NCBI GenBank assembly: GCA_946803585.1
Contig: CAMPEQ010000007.1
Location: forward strand, 280,451-344,450
From: an uncultured Actinomycetes bacterium
GTDB taxonomy: Bacteria; Actinomycetota; Actinomycetes; S36-B12; UBA10799
DNA: 64,000 bases
Direction: 5' to 3'
Shown here in pieces: positions 27,707 through 38,035 of the stretch. Position 1 is the stretch's first letter, and each line of letters starts with the position of its first letter. Both the position numbers and the translations under genes were made by a program. The notes under the pieces were generated by a model, which saw only the letters and a list, made by a program, of their open reading frames with translations, made no database searches and had not been told where the DNA came from.

Positions 27707-29145
27707 CCACTACCGACGAAACACCGGAGTCGGCCGAGTCTCTATCCAGCATTTCCGATGGGTCCACGCCGAGCGACGCGCCAGTGCCAGCAGAAACCAC
27801 CGGCGCTGAGCCCACCGCCACCCCAGCCGAGTCGACTGCGGCTGACAAGGACCCCAAGGCCGTCCCAGCGCGTCCAGTTCCGACTCCAGCATCAGTCGGA
27901 GGTGCGGTCAAGGCTGCGGCACCCGCTACAAGCTTCGGAGAGGTCGGCCCCGATGGGACGGTCTTCCTGCGGCTTCCAGATGGTTCGCAGCGCGAGGTTG
28001 GACAGTGGGCGGCCGGTGATCCACAGGAGGGCCTGGAGTTCTTCGCCCGCAAGTACAACGAACTCGCGACCGAGATTGACTTGGCGGCAAAGCGTCTAGC
28101 TGATGACCGAAGCACTCCCGACCAGGCCGAAGCCACCGCTGAGCGAGTTCGCAAAGCCGTCCTGGAACCGGCATTCGTCGGTGACATGGCCGGACTCGTC
28201 GCGCGAATCGGACAACTCGAAGTCCTGATCAATGTGAAGAAGGAAGCGCTTAGCGAAGCCAAGAGCGTCGCGAAGGAGCAGTCGCTGGCTAAGCGCGAGG
28301 AACTCGTCACCGAGGCAGAAGGACTTGCAGACTCGAAAGCCTGGAAGGTGACAACGGAGCGATTCAAGACCCTGATCGAGGAATGGAAAGCGATTCCAAG
28401 GGCGGATCGCGGCAAAGAGAACGACCTCTGGAAGCGCCTCTCCGCAGCCCGAACCACGTTCGACAAGGCCCGACGCGTCCACTACGCCGAGCTCGAGGCC
28501 AATCGCGACAAGGCCAAGGCCGCCAAACGTGCGCTTGTCGAGCAAGCAAAGGAACTCTCCGCGTCTCGTGACTGGGCAAAGACGACTCAGGCGTACCGCG
28601 ACCTGCTGGAGAAGTGGAAGAAGGCCGGGAGGGCCGGTAAGGACGACGACAAGCTGTGGGCTCAATTCCGCGCAGCTCAGGACGTGTTCTTTGCGGCCCG
28701 CAATGAGCAGTACGCAGCACGCAATGAAGACGAGACCAAGGCCCTTGCCGTCAAGGAGGAGCTACTGGTTGAAGCTGAGAAGCTCGTGCCAGTAAAGGAC
28801 ATCCGATCGACGAAGAAGGCGCTGCACGCGATCCAGGACAAGTGGGAAAAGGCCGGACGGATTCCCCGCAACGATCTACGCAGGATCGACGGCAGACTCC
28901 GAAAGGTCGAGGATGCCGTCAAGGCCGCAGAAAGCCAAAAATGGACGGCGAGTAATCCGGAACTCAAAGGCCGGGCCAGCGACACCGTCACTCGATTCCA
29001 AGAAACGGTGGATAAGCTACGTCGCCAGCTTGATCGGGCAAAAGAGGCTGGGAACGCCGCTGCGATCAGCAAGGCTGAAGGCTCTCTAGCGAGTGCCGAG
29101 GCCATGCTTGCCGTTGCTCAACAGGCAAGTAAGAAAATCGGCTAG
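27703..29145 (+). CDS. DUF349 domain protein
   Basis: 480 residues. An acidic Ala/Pro/Thr-rich N-terminus (about 1-75) is followed by a small beta part with GTVFLRLPDGSQREVGQW. Three successive DUF349 helical repeats then show the recurring pattern W+xTxxxFKxLIEEWKAIPRAxRGxxxxLWKRLxxA (for example near 210-245, 285-325, 360-395). The C-terminus is a charged coiled coil. The molecular role of DUF349 proteins is poorly known; they are common and conserved downstream of cyclophilin genes in actinobacteria. The start overlaps the cyclophilin stop. Confidence 0.92.
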   Translation: MTTTDETPESAESLSSISDGSTPSDAPVPAETTGAEPTATPAESTAADKDPKAVPARPVPTPASVGGAVKAAAPATSFGEVGPDGTVFLRLPDGSQREVGQWAAGDPQEGLEFFARKYNELATEIDLAAKRLADDRSTPDQAEATAERVRKAVLEPAFVGDMAGLVARIGQLEVLINVKKEALSEAKSVAKEQSLAKREELVTEAEGLADSKAWKVTTERFKTLIEEWKAIPRADRGKENDLWKRLSAARTTFDKARRVHYAELEANRDKAKAAKRALVEQAKELSASRDWAKTTQAYRDLLEKWKKAGRAGKDDDKLWAQFRAAQDVFFAARNEQYAARNEDETKALAVKEELLVEAEKLVPVKDIRSTKKALHAIQDKWEKAGRIPRNDLRRIDGRLRKVEDAVKAAESQKWTASNPELKGRASDTVTRFQETVDKLRRQLDRAKEAGNAAAISKAEGSLASAEAMLAVAQQASKKIG

Positions 29146-29174
29146 CACGCTACATTCGGGCTTCGCGGGGGCTC

Positions 29175-29735
29175 TCAGTGGTTCTGGTCGGTAATCTCGG
29201 AGATATCGTCGGGCACCGTGACGTCGATGTCCAAGCAGTCGGACAGTTCTAGGTATGACTGGTAGTGCTCCGGGCCGTACTCAAGGACAACCGACAGCAA
29301 GTCCTCGAGTGTCATCGGGAACTCGCACCACGTGCTAGCACCGGCGGACATCGCGACCTCAAGCTCGCCTGCGTCGGAGTAGCCGGTGGCTGGGTCCCCT
29401 GTTGAGCCCGGTTGCCCCGATCGCAACGAGACAGCCCACCCGGTGACTTCAAATGCAAACTGCTCGAGGTGCCGCTGATATTGGAGGATCGACAGCGTGC
29501 GCAGCCCTTCCAAGTTAAGCGCTGCAGGTGGGCCGTTCTCTCCGCAGTCTCCGCAATCGAATGTGACGACACGACCCGCGCTCTTCACGGATACCTCACC
29601 GCAATCGGCGGTATCAACTCCTGAGGTGGCAACCATTAGACCGTCCCCGCCGCATCGACAGCAACCAAACTGCGGCAACTCAAGAACGGTGGCGCGACAT
29701 GACCCACGGTCTAGCGAACCCTCATTGACTGACAT
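29175..29735 (-). CDS. Unknown protein with N-terminal zinc-ribbon-like cysteines
   Basis: 186 residues from ATG 29735, which has GAGG six bases upstream and is preferred over a start 13 codons earlier. Cys25-x2-Cys28 (CCRCGGDG) and Cys61-x2-Cys64 (DCGDCGEN) are spaced like a zinc ribbon, with C13, C26 and C45 as extra cysteines. The C-terminal half is acidic and contains a helical segment, FPMTLEDLLSVVLEYGPEHY. I do not recognise the family. It faces DUF349 tail-to-tail and is 3' of nothing in its own direction except rel, 114 bases on the other side. A metal- or nucleic-acid-binding role is only inference. Confidence 0.65.
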   Translation of the reverse strand: MSVNEGSLDRGSCRATVLELPQFGCCRCGGDGLMVATSGVDTADCGEVSVKSAGRVVTFDCGDCGENGPPAALNLEGLRTLSILQYQRHLEQFAFEVTGWAVSLRSGQPGSTGDPATGYSDAGELEVAMSAGASTWCEFPMTLEDLLSVVLEYGPEHYQSYLELSDCLDIDVTVPDDISEITDQNH

Positions 29736-29849
29736 GTCGGACCTCACACTTGTATCCAGGTGTAGCGCAGCCATAGATTTTGACTACAAGGCAACGCTAG
29801 ATCTGAGGTCCGACAATGGAAGGTCAAATCCCGTTATCAATCGGGTGAA

Positions 29850-32105
29850 TCACACCCTGTACACATCGTAAACACCCTCGACTCCTCGCACCGTCTTAAG
29901 CAACGAACCGAGGTGCTTGGGTGCAGCCATCTCAAACGAGAACCGAGATATCGCGATCTTGTCGCGGCTTGTGGCCACCGAGGCCGAGAGAATATTTACA
30001 TGCTGCTCTGACAGCGCCCGAGTGACATCGGAAAGCAGGCCAGCTCGATCTAGAGCTTCAACCTGAATATTCACCAGGAACACTGAGTTAGCTGTTGGCG
30101 CCCATTCAACTTCGACCATTCGCGAGGCTTCTTGGCTTAACGCAGGAACGTTTACGCAGGCTGCCCGGTGAACAGAAACACCCGATCCGCGAGTAACAAA
30201 GCCGACGATCTCATCTCCGGGAACGGGAGTGCAACATCGAGCAAGCTTGACCCAGATGTCATCGGTTCCATTGACGATGACGCCTGGATCGCCTGTTCCG
30301 GCAGCTCGTCGCGGCGAGACCTTACTAGGCGCGGTGTTCTCTGCGGCGTCCTCGGCCGCACCTTGAGATCCGCCTAGACCCTCGACGATGCGCTTGACCA
30401 CGCTATCGGCTGACGTCCGACCATCGCCGATCGCTGCATAGAGTGCGGTGATATCGGCGTGCCGAAGGTCTTGAGCGATGGGCACGAGATTTGCGGTGGT
30501 CATCAGACGCTGAATCGGCAAACCCTGTTTGCGCATCGCCCGAGTCAACTGCTCCTTGCCGGACTCGATCGACTCTTCCCTGCGCTCCTTGGAGAACCAG
30601 CTCTTGATCTTATTACGGGCCCTCGGCGAAGCAGCGAAGGTTAACCAGTCGCGACTTGGACCGGCACCTTCTGCTTTGGAGGTAAACACCTCGACCACAT
30701 CGCCGTTATCCAGTTTGGATTCTAAGGAGACCAAGCTTCCGTTGACCCGCGCTCCCACACACCTGTGCCCGATCTCGGTGTGAACCGAATAGGCGAAATC
30801 GACCGGAGTAGCGCCCGCCGGAAGCGCGATAACATCACCCTTCGGGGTGAATACGTAGACCTCCGAGTTCGCCAGGTCGTAGCGGAGTGTGTCGAGGAAC
30901 TCGGCCGGATCCTCCGTCTCACGCTGCCATTCCAAGAGCTGGCGCAGCCAACCCATATCGTCTGGACCAACCTTGCCACCAACTTCAGGCTGCTTATAGC
31001 GCCAGTGTGCTGCGACCCCGAACTCCGCAGAGCGATCCATCTCGTAGCTACGGATCTGTAACTCGACCGGTTTACCCTCAGGACCAATGACTGTCGTGTG
31101 CAGCGACTGGTACATCGTGAACTTGGGCATTGCAATGTAGTCCTTGAATCGCCCAGGAACTGGGTTCCATCGGGCGTGGACCAGCCCAAGCGCTGCGTAG
31201 CAATCCCGCACTGAGTCGACCAGAATCCTGACACCGACGAGGTCGTAGATCTCGGCGAAATCGCGACCTCGAACGATCATCTTCTGATAAATCGAGTAGT
31301 AGTGCTTTGGCCGACCAACGACCTTTGCCTTTATCTTCGAACCGCGAAGGTCATCCTCCACAGCCGCGATCACTGACGCGAGGTACTTATCGCGACTTGG
31401 CTGACGTTGCTGGACGAGGCGAACGATCTCCTCAAACATCTTTGGGTAGAGAGTGGCAAACGCCAAGTCCTCGAGTTCCCACTTCATGGTGTTCATCCCG
31501 AGCCTGTGTGCAAGGGGCGCGTAGATCTCTAATGTCTCGCGGGACTTAAACTCCTGCTTATCCGGGGGCATGTACTTCATCGTGCGCATGTTGTGTAGGC
31601 GATCCGCGAGCTTGATCACCAGCACGCGGATATCGCGAGCCATCGCCACGACCATCTTGCGCACGGTCTCGGCAGTCGACGCGTCCCCATACTTGACCTT
31701 GTCGAGTTTGGTCACTCCATCAACGAGCCGGGCAATCTCGTCGCCGAAGTCCTCCCGAAGCGACTCCAACGAGTACGAAGTGTCTTCAACCGTGTCGTGT
31801 AACAGTGCCGCCGCCAACGTGGGCGCCGTCATTCCGAGTTCAGCCAGAATTCCTGCGACAGCGACAGGGTGGGTGATGTATGGGTCACCACTACGCCGAA
31901 CTTGATCCTTATGAGAGTCTGCCGCGACTTCATACGCTCGGATGACAATCTGTCGATCAGCTTTGGGATGGAACTGGCGGAGTTTGCGTAGTACCGGTTC
32001 TATCTCCGCAGGTGTTCCACGCGACCCCGAGAAGCGGGCAAGTGCGCGCTGGCGTCGGCTCGTTCCAGGCGCGTCAGCATTTGAACTGGTGACTTCGTTC
32101 GCCAC
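29850..32105 (-). CDS. rel: Bifunctional (p)ppGpp synthetase/hydrolase (RSH)
   Basis: 751 residues from GTG 32105, which has GGAGG five bases upstream. Order: HD hydrolase domain with [13 protein letters not shown] and [11 protein letters not shown]; synthetase domain with [22 protein letters not shown] and [23 protein letters not shown] domain ([20 protein letters not shown]); zinc-finger/helical region; C-terminal ACT domain ([21 protein letters not shown]). Both HD and synthetase motifs are intact, so it should make and degrade the alarmone. Upstream lie secF-secD-yajC; the apt gene that usually separates secF from rel in actinobacteria is absent (32106-32233 is non-coding). Confidence 0.97.
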   Translation of the reverse strand: MANEVTSSNADAPGTSRRQRALARFSGSRGTPAEIEPVLRKLRQFHPKADRQIVIRAYEVAADSHKDQVRRSGDPYITHPVAVAGILAELGMTAPTLAAALLHDTVEDTSYSLESLREDFGDEIARLVDGVTKLDKVKYGDASTAETVRKMVVAMARDIRVLVIKLADRLHNMRTMKYMPPDKQEFKSRETLEIYAPLAHRLGMNTMKWELEDLAFATLYPKMFEEIVRLVQQRQPSRDKYLASVIAAVEDDLRGSKIKAKVVGRPKHYYSIYQKMIVRGRDFAEIYDLVGVRILVDSVRDCYAALGLVHARWNPVPGRFKDYIAMPKFTMYQSLHTTVIGPEGKPVELQIRSYEMDRSAEFGVAAHWRYKQPEVGGKVGPDDMGWLRQLLEWQRETEDPAEFLDTLRYDLANSEVYVFTPKGDVIALPAGATPVDFAYSVHTEIGHRCVGARVNGSLVSLESKLDNGDVVEVFTSKAEGAGPSRDWLTFAASPRARNKIKSWFSKERREESIESGKEQLTRAMRKQGLPIQRLMTTANLVPIAQDLRHADITALYAAIGDGRTSADSVVKRIVEGLGGSQGAAEDAAENTAPSKVSPRRAAGTGDPGVIVNGTDDIWVKLARCCTPVPGDEIVGFVTRGSGVSVHRAACVNVPALSQEASRMVEVEWAPTANSVFLVNIQVEALDRAGLLSDVTRALSEQHVNILSASVATSRDKIAISRFSFEMAAPKHLGSLLKTVRGVEGVYDVYRV

Positions 32106-32233
32106 AACTACCTCCCAACGCCTACGCCTGCCTTCACGACCCCTCACCTGCGCTAGGTCTCGAAGCTACCTAGGGTGGCAAGGCGGTCCATCGTTGTGAA
32201 CTCAGTGTACGGATGCTTGGCAGCGACGCGCGG

Positions 32234-33388
32234 TCAGGATTTGCCTCGCTTACTCCGAGACTGGTTCTTCGGCTGATTTCGGTGGCTTCGCTCTTTACGC
32301 GCGCCCGTCGTCGTATCTGGCTGCGACCCGGTGGATGTCGTGGCCACGCTGGCTGACTCACCATCGCTTGCAACACTATCGGCGGCGGCCAACTTGCCTG
32401 CTCGCTCAGCCGCTTTCCGGTCCAGTCCAGATCGACGCGTTGCGACTCTCGAGGCTAGGGCCTTCATCTGCGGCTCCCGTTCCTTGAGCTGGCACAGGAA
32501 CGGCGTCGCAACGAAGATGGACGAGTAGGTGCCAGCGGCCGTTCCGATGAACAGTGCGAGCGCTAGGTCCTTGAGCGTCCCCGCGCCAAGCAAACCGGCA
32601 CCGACGAACAGGATCGCTCCAACGGGAAGGAGGGCGACAATCGAGGTATTGATCGACCGGACAATGGTCTGGTTCACGGCCAGGTTGGCGGCATCGCTGT
32701 AGGTCATCTTGCTTTGCGCCGTGATTCCGCGGGTGTTCTCCTTGACCTTGTCGAACACGACCACAGTGTCGTAGAGAGAGAATCCCAGAATTGTCAGGAG
32801 TCCAATAACCGTGGCAGGGGTTACCTCAAACCCAACAAGTGCGTAGATACCGATCGTGATGATGACATCGTGTGCCAGTGCCACGAGCGCTGCTGCGGCC
32901 ATCCGCCATTCGAAGTACAGCGTCAGGAACAACGTCACTGCAATCAGGAAGATCACGAGACCTTGTAGGGCCTTATTGGTGATCTCACCGCCCCAGGTGG
33001 ATCCAACAAGCTGGATCTTTACCTCAGCAGCGGTCGTGTCACACGTTGTCGCGAGAGCTTGAACGAGCTGTTGGCTCTGCTCACTTGACAACTCTTCAGT
33101 CTGCACCCGAATCCGGGTATCACCGAGCTCAGTGACAATCGGGTTGGAAGCTCCAGCTCCCGTTGCCGCATCGCGGACCTGTTCTACCGAGCAGTTAGCC
33201 GATGGAACCTGGAACTCGGCCCCGCCCTCAAACTCGATTCCTAAGTTCAGACCACGACCGAACAAGCCTACGAGCGCGAGTAAGAGGATGACGCCGGAAA
33301 GGACGTACCACCGTTTGCGATTGCCGACGATGTCATATGAGATATCGCCTCGATAAAGGCGCGACGCGAGTGAACCTTGCTTTGCCAC
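32234..33388 (-). CDS. secF: Protein translocase subunit SecF
   Basis: 384 residues with six transmembrane helices and a large periplasmic-type loop after the first. The SecF signatures are GIEFEGGAEFQV near the start of that loop and the C-terminal RND-like helices with GFSLYDTVVVFDKVKENTRG and AVNQTIVRSINTSIVALLP. The C-terminal 90 residues are a basic, low-complexity tail (Arg/Lys/Ser/Gly/Asn) usual for actinobacterial SecF. With SecD it uses proton motive force to finish export. Start GTG overlaps the secD stop by one base. Confidence 0.97.
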   Translation of the reverse strand: MAKQGSLASRLYRGDISYDIVGNRKRWYVLSGVILLLALVGLFGRGLNLGIEFEGGAEFQVPSANCSVEQVRDAATGAGASNPIVTELGDTRIRVQTEELSSEQSQQLVQALATTCDTTAAEVKIQLVGSTWGGEITNKALQGLVIFLIAVTLFLTLYFEWRMAAAALVALAHDVIITIGIYALVGFEVTPATVIGLLTILGFSLYDTVVVFDKVKENTRGITAQSKMTYSDAANLAVNQTIVRSINTSIVALLPVGAILFVGAGLLGAGTLKDLALALFIGTAAGTYSSIFVATPFLCQLKEREPQMKALASRVATRRSGLDRKAAERAGKLAAADSVASDGESASVATTSTGSQPDTTTGARKERSHRNQPKNQSRSKRGKS

Positions 33389-35190
33389 TACGCATCATCT
33401 CCATCTTTACTTGTGGCTCTACTTGTGGGCGTTGAGTCCTCGGCCCCAGCCGACACACCCACCTTTTCCTCTTCGTCTGGCGGTTCGTCCTTGTTCTTCA
33501 TCTGCTTCTTCTTGGCGTGGGTCGCACGCGCTTCGAGCAGCTCTCGGCCAGGCTCAACCCCGAGTCGCTCGGGGCTTACCCCGGTCAGCGGCCCGCCACG
33601 GGTGAACCACTGATTCCGAGCAAGAATCGCCACTAACGGTCTGGTGAACATGAACGCGACGGCAACGTCGAGGATCGTCGTTAGACCCAACACGAACGCG
33701 AATCCGCGGACGTTGCCAATCGAGATGAAGTAGAGGATTGCTGCGGCCAGCAACGACACAAAGTCAGCGGCGAGCAGGGTGTTTCGCGCCTTAGACCAGC
33801 CTGTCTCGCAGGCCACGCGAAGCGATTTACCTTCCCGAACGTCGTCACGTATTCGTTCGAAGTAGACAACAAACGAGTCGGCGGTGATACCGATCGCGAC
33901 AATCGCACCTGCCACACCCGCCAGAGTGAGGGCCAGGCCAACTGTCCGGCTGAGTATCACGAACACGTCGTAGGTCAACAAGGCGGCAACCAGGAGGCTC
34001 GTGACCGCTACAAGTCCCAGGACTCGGTAGTAGAAGAGGAGGTAAACCGCCACGAGAAGGAGACCGAGCCCACCAGCGAGCAATCCTGCGCGCAACTGGT
34101 CAGCTCCGAGCGTGGGCGAAACTGACGTGACCTCAGCGACAGTCAAGTTGACAGGCAGTGCTCCAAATTTGAGCACGTTAGCCAGATCTTTAGCCTCCGT
34201 ATTAGTGAAGTTTCCGCTAATCGAGGCAGTACCACCGAGAATCGGCTCCTGGAAGAACGGGGAGGACTGGACCAGCCCGTCAAGCACAATGCCGAACTGA
34301 TTCTGCGGCGGCGGCAAGTTCACAATTCGTGTTGAAACGTCAGCTAGCGCCTTAGCGCCTTCGGTGTCGAAGGTGAGGTTGACTTGCCATCCACCAGCGC
34401 CCTGTTCAGGCAACTGTGCTTGGGCATCAGTCACCTGAGTTCCGCGGATGAATGCTGGCTCTAGCAGATACTTCGCACTGCCATCACTGGAACAGGTGAC
34501 GAGCCACTCATCTACCTTGTCGGGTGTTCCGCCTTGAATATTCTCCGGCTTGGAGCAATCAAGTGCTTGGAAAGCCTGCTGCAGGAACGAGTTGTTTGTG
34601 GGCGATTGAATCGGCGGGCGTACCTCAGATGGGTCAGTCGTGGGGCTAGGAGTCGGAGTCGGCTCGAAGCTGACAGCGGAGCCCTTCTTCGCCTTCTTCG
34701 ACTTCTTCGTCGCTTCAGGAGTTGCTTGCGCCTCAGGTTCGGTTGCAGGTGATACTTCCGGATCGGTTGCCTCGTCTGGGAGTAGACCACCGGGAATCGA
34801 CGCCTCTTGTAAGACGACTGGCCGGAAGTCCAACAGTGCAGTTTGAGCGAGCTGCTGCTCAAGTCCTTGGCGGTTCTCACCCGGAACTGAGACGACAATC
34901 GCGGCACTACCGCCGGATCCTTGCGTCGTGACCTCAGACTCGGCGACACCAACACCATCAACGCGCTGGCGAATGATCTCAACGGCCTGCGAGAGCTGGT
35001 CAGCTGTTACCGGATCACCGCCATCGACCGTCTTGGGCACAAGCGTGACCTGCGTGCCGCCCTGGAGGTCTAGGCCTAATCTGGGCGTATTGGCCTGTCC
35101 CGGCCAGAATGCCCAGACGGTGAGCCCTGCGGTAATGACAAAGAGGAGAATTAGCGTTCGCCACGGACGGATCTTTGTAGGAGCTGCCAT
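33388..35190 (-). CDS. secD: Protein translocase subunit SecD
   Basis: 600 residues from ATG 35190 (KIRPWRTLILLFVI starts helix 1). Signature LGLDLQGGTQVTLVP follows. The long P1 loop contains an actinobacterial-type low-complexity insert (about residues 155-210) rich in Pro, Glu, Ala, Lys and Thr. Helices 2-6 carry GVAGAIVAIGITADSFVVYFERIRD. The C-terminal tail is acidic and Glu-rich. It complexes with SecF and YajC and accepts the exported chain on the outer side. It lies 13 bases after yajC. Confidence 0.97.
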   Translation of the reverse strand: MAAPTKIRPWRTLILLFVITAGLTVWAFWPGQANTPRLGLDLQGGTQVTLVPKTVDGGDPVTADQLSQAVEIIRQRVDGVGVAESEVTTQGSGGSAAIVVSVPGENRQGLEQQLAQTALLDFRPVVLQEASIPGGLLPDEATDPEVSPATEPEAQATPEATKKSKKAKKGSAVSFEPTPTPSPTTDPSEVRPPIQSPTNNSFLQQAFQALDCSKPENIQGGTPDKVDEWLVTCSSDGSAKYLLEPAFIRGTQVTDAQAQLPEQGAGGWQVNLTFDTEGAKALADVSTRIVNLPPPQNQFGIVLDGLVQSSPFFQEPILGGTASISGNFTNTEAKDLANVLKFGALPVNLTVAEVTSVSPTLGADQLRAGLLAGGLGLLLVAVYLLFYYRVLGLVAVTSLLVAALLTYDVFVILSRTVGLALTLAGVAGAIVAIGITADSFVVYFERIRDDVREGKSLRVACETGWSKARNTLLAADFVSLLAAAILYFISIGNVRGFAFVLGLTTILDVAVAFMFTRPLVAILARNQWFTRGGPLTGVSPERLGVEPGRELLEARATHAKKKQMKNKDEPPDEEEKVGVSAGAEDSTPTSRATSKDGDDA

Positions 35191-35203
35191 TGAGGTGTTT
35201 CGT

Positions 35204-35569
35204 CTACTTCTGGCGAGTGGCGTCGAAAGCGGCGGAGTCAGAGGGAAGCTCAATAGACTCCGGTAGATCGCTTCCCTGCGCTGCCTCGATAGAGGACGAA
35301 TCGATAGTGGGCGCCGACTCGATTGTCTTCGCGATCGCCTCGCGCACGTATCTGACGACAACGCCATCAGCTATCTCGAGGCCAACATCGGTATCGGCAA
35401 TATCGGTAATCGTCCCAAAGAGCCCAGCGGTGGTCATGACTCGATCGCCTACAGCAAGCCTGTTAATCACGCTGATCTGGGCCTGCTGACGAGCCTTAGC
35501 TGGACGAACCACGAAGAACCAGAATCCCACAGCCAACACCGCAATCATCAGTAGCGGTAATACGTTCAT
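35204..35569 (-). CDS. yajC: Preprotein translocase subunit YajC
   Basis: 121 residues from ATG 35569, where the hydrophobic N-terminal helix NVLPLLMIAVLAVGFWFFV starts; a longer upstream frame is less likely. RPAKARQQAQ and LAVGDRVMTTAGLFGTITDI are YajC signatures. It is a small single-span partner of the SecDF complex. The C-terminal tail is Ser/Asp/Glu-rich. It sits between ruvB and secD, the standard actinobacterial order ruvCAB-yajC-secDF. Confidence 0.93.
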   Translation of the reverse strand: MNVLPLLMIAVLAVGFWFFVVRPAKARQQAQISVINRLAVGDRVMTTAGLFGTITDIADTDVGLEIADGVVVRYVREAIAKTIESAPTIDSSSIEAAQGSDLPESIELPSDSAAFDATRQK

Positions 35570-35646
35570 GGAGCTCCGATCCTTGGGCGCGGTAGAGCGC
35601 AATCGTTACACGAGAATGGTGGGAATTCGGCAATATTAGGCCGATC

Positions 35647-36723
35647 CTAACCATCTAGTGCTTCGGGGGACGGCAACTGCGTCTGCGCGCCGCGCTCCGA
35701 TCTACGAGCGCCAAGCAAATCGGCAGGTGGCCGAAGTCCAAAGTAGTGCCATGCAGTCGCTGTTCCCACTCGCCCTCGCGGGGTTCGCATGATCATTCCA
35801 GCTCGAACGAGGAAGGGCTCGACGACTGCCTCGATAGTCTCAGGCTCCTCGCCGACTGCGACCGCCAGAGTTGACAACCCGACAGGTCCGCCACCAAAGC
35901 TATTGATGAGGGCGGATAACACCGCGACGTCCAATCGGTCAAAGCCGTTCTCGTCGACCTCGAAGAGCTCGAGCGCATCGCGTGCGGTTTGAGTATCAAT
36001 CGATCCGTTTCCGTGAACCTGCGCAAAATCGCGTACTCGCCGGAGTAGTCGATTGACAATTCTGGGCGTTCCTCTCGACCGACTTGCGATCTCACTGGCA
36101 CCGTCAGCACTCAGTTCGACGTGAAGGAGGTCCGCAGACCTCCTCACAATCTGCTCGAGCTCAACTGCATCGTAGAACTCCATATGGGCGGTAAAGCCGA
36201 ACCTGTCCCGAAGCGGACCGGGAAGTAACCCTGCACGAGTCGTTGCCCCCACAAGGGTAAATCGCGGGAGCTCGAGCGGAATTGCCGTCGCGCCCGGACC
36301 CTTACCGACTACAACGTCTACGCGGTAGTCCTCCATCGCGAGGTAGAGCATCTCTTCAGCAGGCCGCGCAAGGCGATGGATCTCGTCCAGGAACAGAACC
36401 TCACCTGGCTGAAGACTGGTCAACAACGCAGCGAGATCACCCGCGTGCGTAATAGCCGGACCGCTACTAATACGTAGTGGAGTGTCAAGCTCCGCGGAGA
36501 CGATCATTGCGAGGGTTGTCTTTCCCAAACCGGGTGGGCCAGCTAACAACACGTGGTCCGCAGTCCGATCGGCCTGCTTGGCCGCCTTGAGCACAAGGCC
36601 GAGTTGATCACGAACACGTTGCTGGCCAACGAACTCGTCAAGCGAGCCGGGCCGCAGCGCAGCCTCGCTTGCGGAATCCTCTGGGCTCTCTGCCGGGTTC
36701 ACCATTCGATCGTCCTCGCTCAC
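35647..36723 (-). CDS. ruvB: Holliday junction branch-migration ATPase RuvB
   Basis: 358 residues. Walker [18 protein letters not shown], Walker [17 protein letters not shown], sensor 1 [20 protein letters not shown] with the arginine finger, and the winged helix at the C-terminus ([20 protein letters not shown]). The hexamer drives junction migration with RuvA. It starts with GTG overlapping the ruvA stop by four bases. A short acidic N-terminal extension precedes [15 protein letters not shown]. Confidence 0.98.
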   Translation of the reverse strand: MSEDDRMVNPAESPEDSASEAALRPGSLDEFVGQQRVRDQLGLVLKAAKQADRTADHVLLAGPPGLGKTTLAMIVSAELDTPLRISSGPAITHAGDLAALLTSLQPGEVLFLDEIHRLARPAEEMLYLAMEDYRVDVVVGKGPGATAIPLELPRFTLVGATTRAGLLPGPLRDRFGFTAHMEFYDAVELEQIVRRSADLLHVELSADGASEIASRSRGTPRIVNRLLRRVRDFAQVHGNGSIDTQTARDALELFEVDENGFDRLDVAVLSALINSFGGGPVGLSTLAVAVGEEPETIEAVVEPFLVRAGMIMRTPRGRVGTATAWHYFGLRPPADLLGARRSERGAQTQLPSPEALDG

Positions 36724-37370
36724 GCCCTCGCCCCAATCCCTCGCAGCGCGACAGCCAGCATCGTCGAAGCGTGCTGGTCGGCAGTCCTTTCTGCTGGGAT
36801 GACGTCTCCATGCTCAGCAACAGCACGATCAACAGCTTCTTCAGCCTCTCTCGATGACCAGCCAAGTCCCACCAAAGCGCCATGAACCTGGCTCCGCCAA
36901 ACAGCCGGAGAGTTACGAGAGCCTGCTTGCGCAGTGTCGGCGTCGGTGACGCTGGCATTCAGTTTCCGAGGAGCGCCAATCTTGTCCCCCAACTCAAGGA
37001 TCAGCCGTTGAGCGCCCTTCTTCCCCACCCCTGGGATCTTGGTCAGCGCCGCCTCGTCACTCGCATGGACTGCGGCCCTGAGTTGATCTGCGCTGTAAAC
37101 CGATAGTGCGGCCATGGCAATCCTCGGTCCAATTCCACTAACCGACTGAAGGGTCGCAAAGACGTTGCGATCGTCGGAGTCAGCGAACCCATAGAGAGTC
37201 AGCGAGTCTTCTCGCACCACCAACGAGGTGAAGAGCAACGAGTGCTGGCCGACCCGCAGCTCTGCAGTCGTTCCGGCCGTCGCCGCAACCAAGAGGCCGA
37301 CACCGCCCACCTCGATGACCGCGGACTCTGGCGCAACCGCCGACACAACGCCAGACACCGTCGAGATCAT
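36720..37370 (-). CDS. ruvA: Holliday junction DNA-binding protein RuvA
   Basis: 216 residues from ATG 37370 ([22 protein letters not shown] is the OB-fold start); this ATG overlaps the ruvC stop. Helix-hairpin-helix motifs are at [18 protein letters not shown] and [19 protein letters not shown]. The C-terminal domain after a flexible linker binds RuvB ([17 protein letters not shown]). The tetramer holds the junction square-planar for RuvB and RuvC. Confidence 0.97.
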   Translation of the reverse strand: MISTVSGVVSAVAPESAVIEVGGVGLLVAATAGTTAELRVGQHSLLFTSLVVREDSLTLYGFADSDDRNVFATLQSVSGIGPRIAMAALSVYSADQLRAAVHASDEAALTKIPGVGKKGAQRLILELGDKIGAPRKLNASVTDADTAQAGSRNSPAVWRSQVHGALVGLGWSSREAEEAVDRAVAEHGDVIPAERTADQHASTMLAVALRGIGARA

Positions 37371-37897
37371 CGGACACCTCCCCGACCTGCTGGCGCGGCC
37401 GCAACTGCCCGGGCCAACGCTTCCTGGGATGGGAATCGCCAACCATGACAAATAGCCAAAGCCACCGCATCTGTTAGGTCGGCGGGACCTGTGACCTCCT
37501 GGCCGACTATCCGAGAGACCATGGCGGCAACCTGCGCCTTGTCCGCACGACCAGATCCTGTAACCGCGGCCTTCACCTCGCTCGGCGTATGGAATACAAC
37601 CGGGATCCCAGCTTTTGTGGCCACTAACGCAGCGACACCCGCCGCCTGGGCAGTACCGATGACCGTCTTGACGTTGTGCTGACTGAATACCCGCTCGATC
37701 GCGAGTGTGTCCGGTAGATACATCCCCAAGACGCGCGCGACAGCATCCTCCACCGAAACCAGGCGACGGCCCAACTCATCGCCGGGTGGAGTGCGCACGA
37801 CCTCCGCACACACCAACTGCACCTTGCGGGCTGGACTCACCTCAACAACCGCGAGACCACACCGAGTAAGCCCTGGATCTACACCTAGGACACGCAC
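37367..37897 (-). CDS. ruvC: Crossover junction endodeoxyribonuclease RuvC
   Basis: 176 residues. The start GTG 37897 has GGGAGG four bases upstream. Catalytic acidic residues are in [48 protein letters not shown] and [13 protein letters not shown]. It resolves Holliday junctions by paired cuts. It is the first gene of ruvC-ruvA-ruvB, all overlapping by four bases, so the three subunits should be made together. Confidence 0.97.
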   Translation of the reverse strand: MRVLGVDPGLTRCGLAVVEVSPARKVQLVCAEVVRTPPGDELGRRLVSVEDAVARVLGMYLPDTLAIERVFSQHNVKTVIGTAQAAGVAALVATKAGIPVVFHTPSEVKAAVTGSGRADKAQVAAMVSRIVGQEVTGPADLTDAVALAICHGWRFPSQEALARAVAAAPAGRGGVR

Positions 37898-38035
37898 CTA
37901 GCCTCCCGCGAAGTCTTGACAACTTACCCACGAATCGTACACACGTTCGAGGGAAAGGCTAACCACGATTCCAGTCGACGTCGCGTTGGCGCGCCGAAGA
38001 CACCGAAATCGGTTCTCCAGATCTGCCGGTGATGG

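Noticed and set aside
29497..29871. Plus-strand frame opposite the zinc-ribbon protein
   Set aside because: No ribosome site and low-complexity Ser/Pro/Thr shadow composition; the minus frame has CxxC pairs and a good GAGG.
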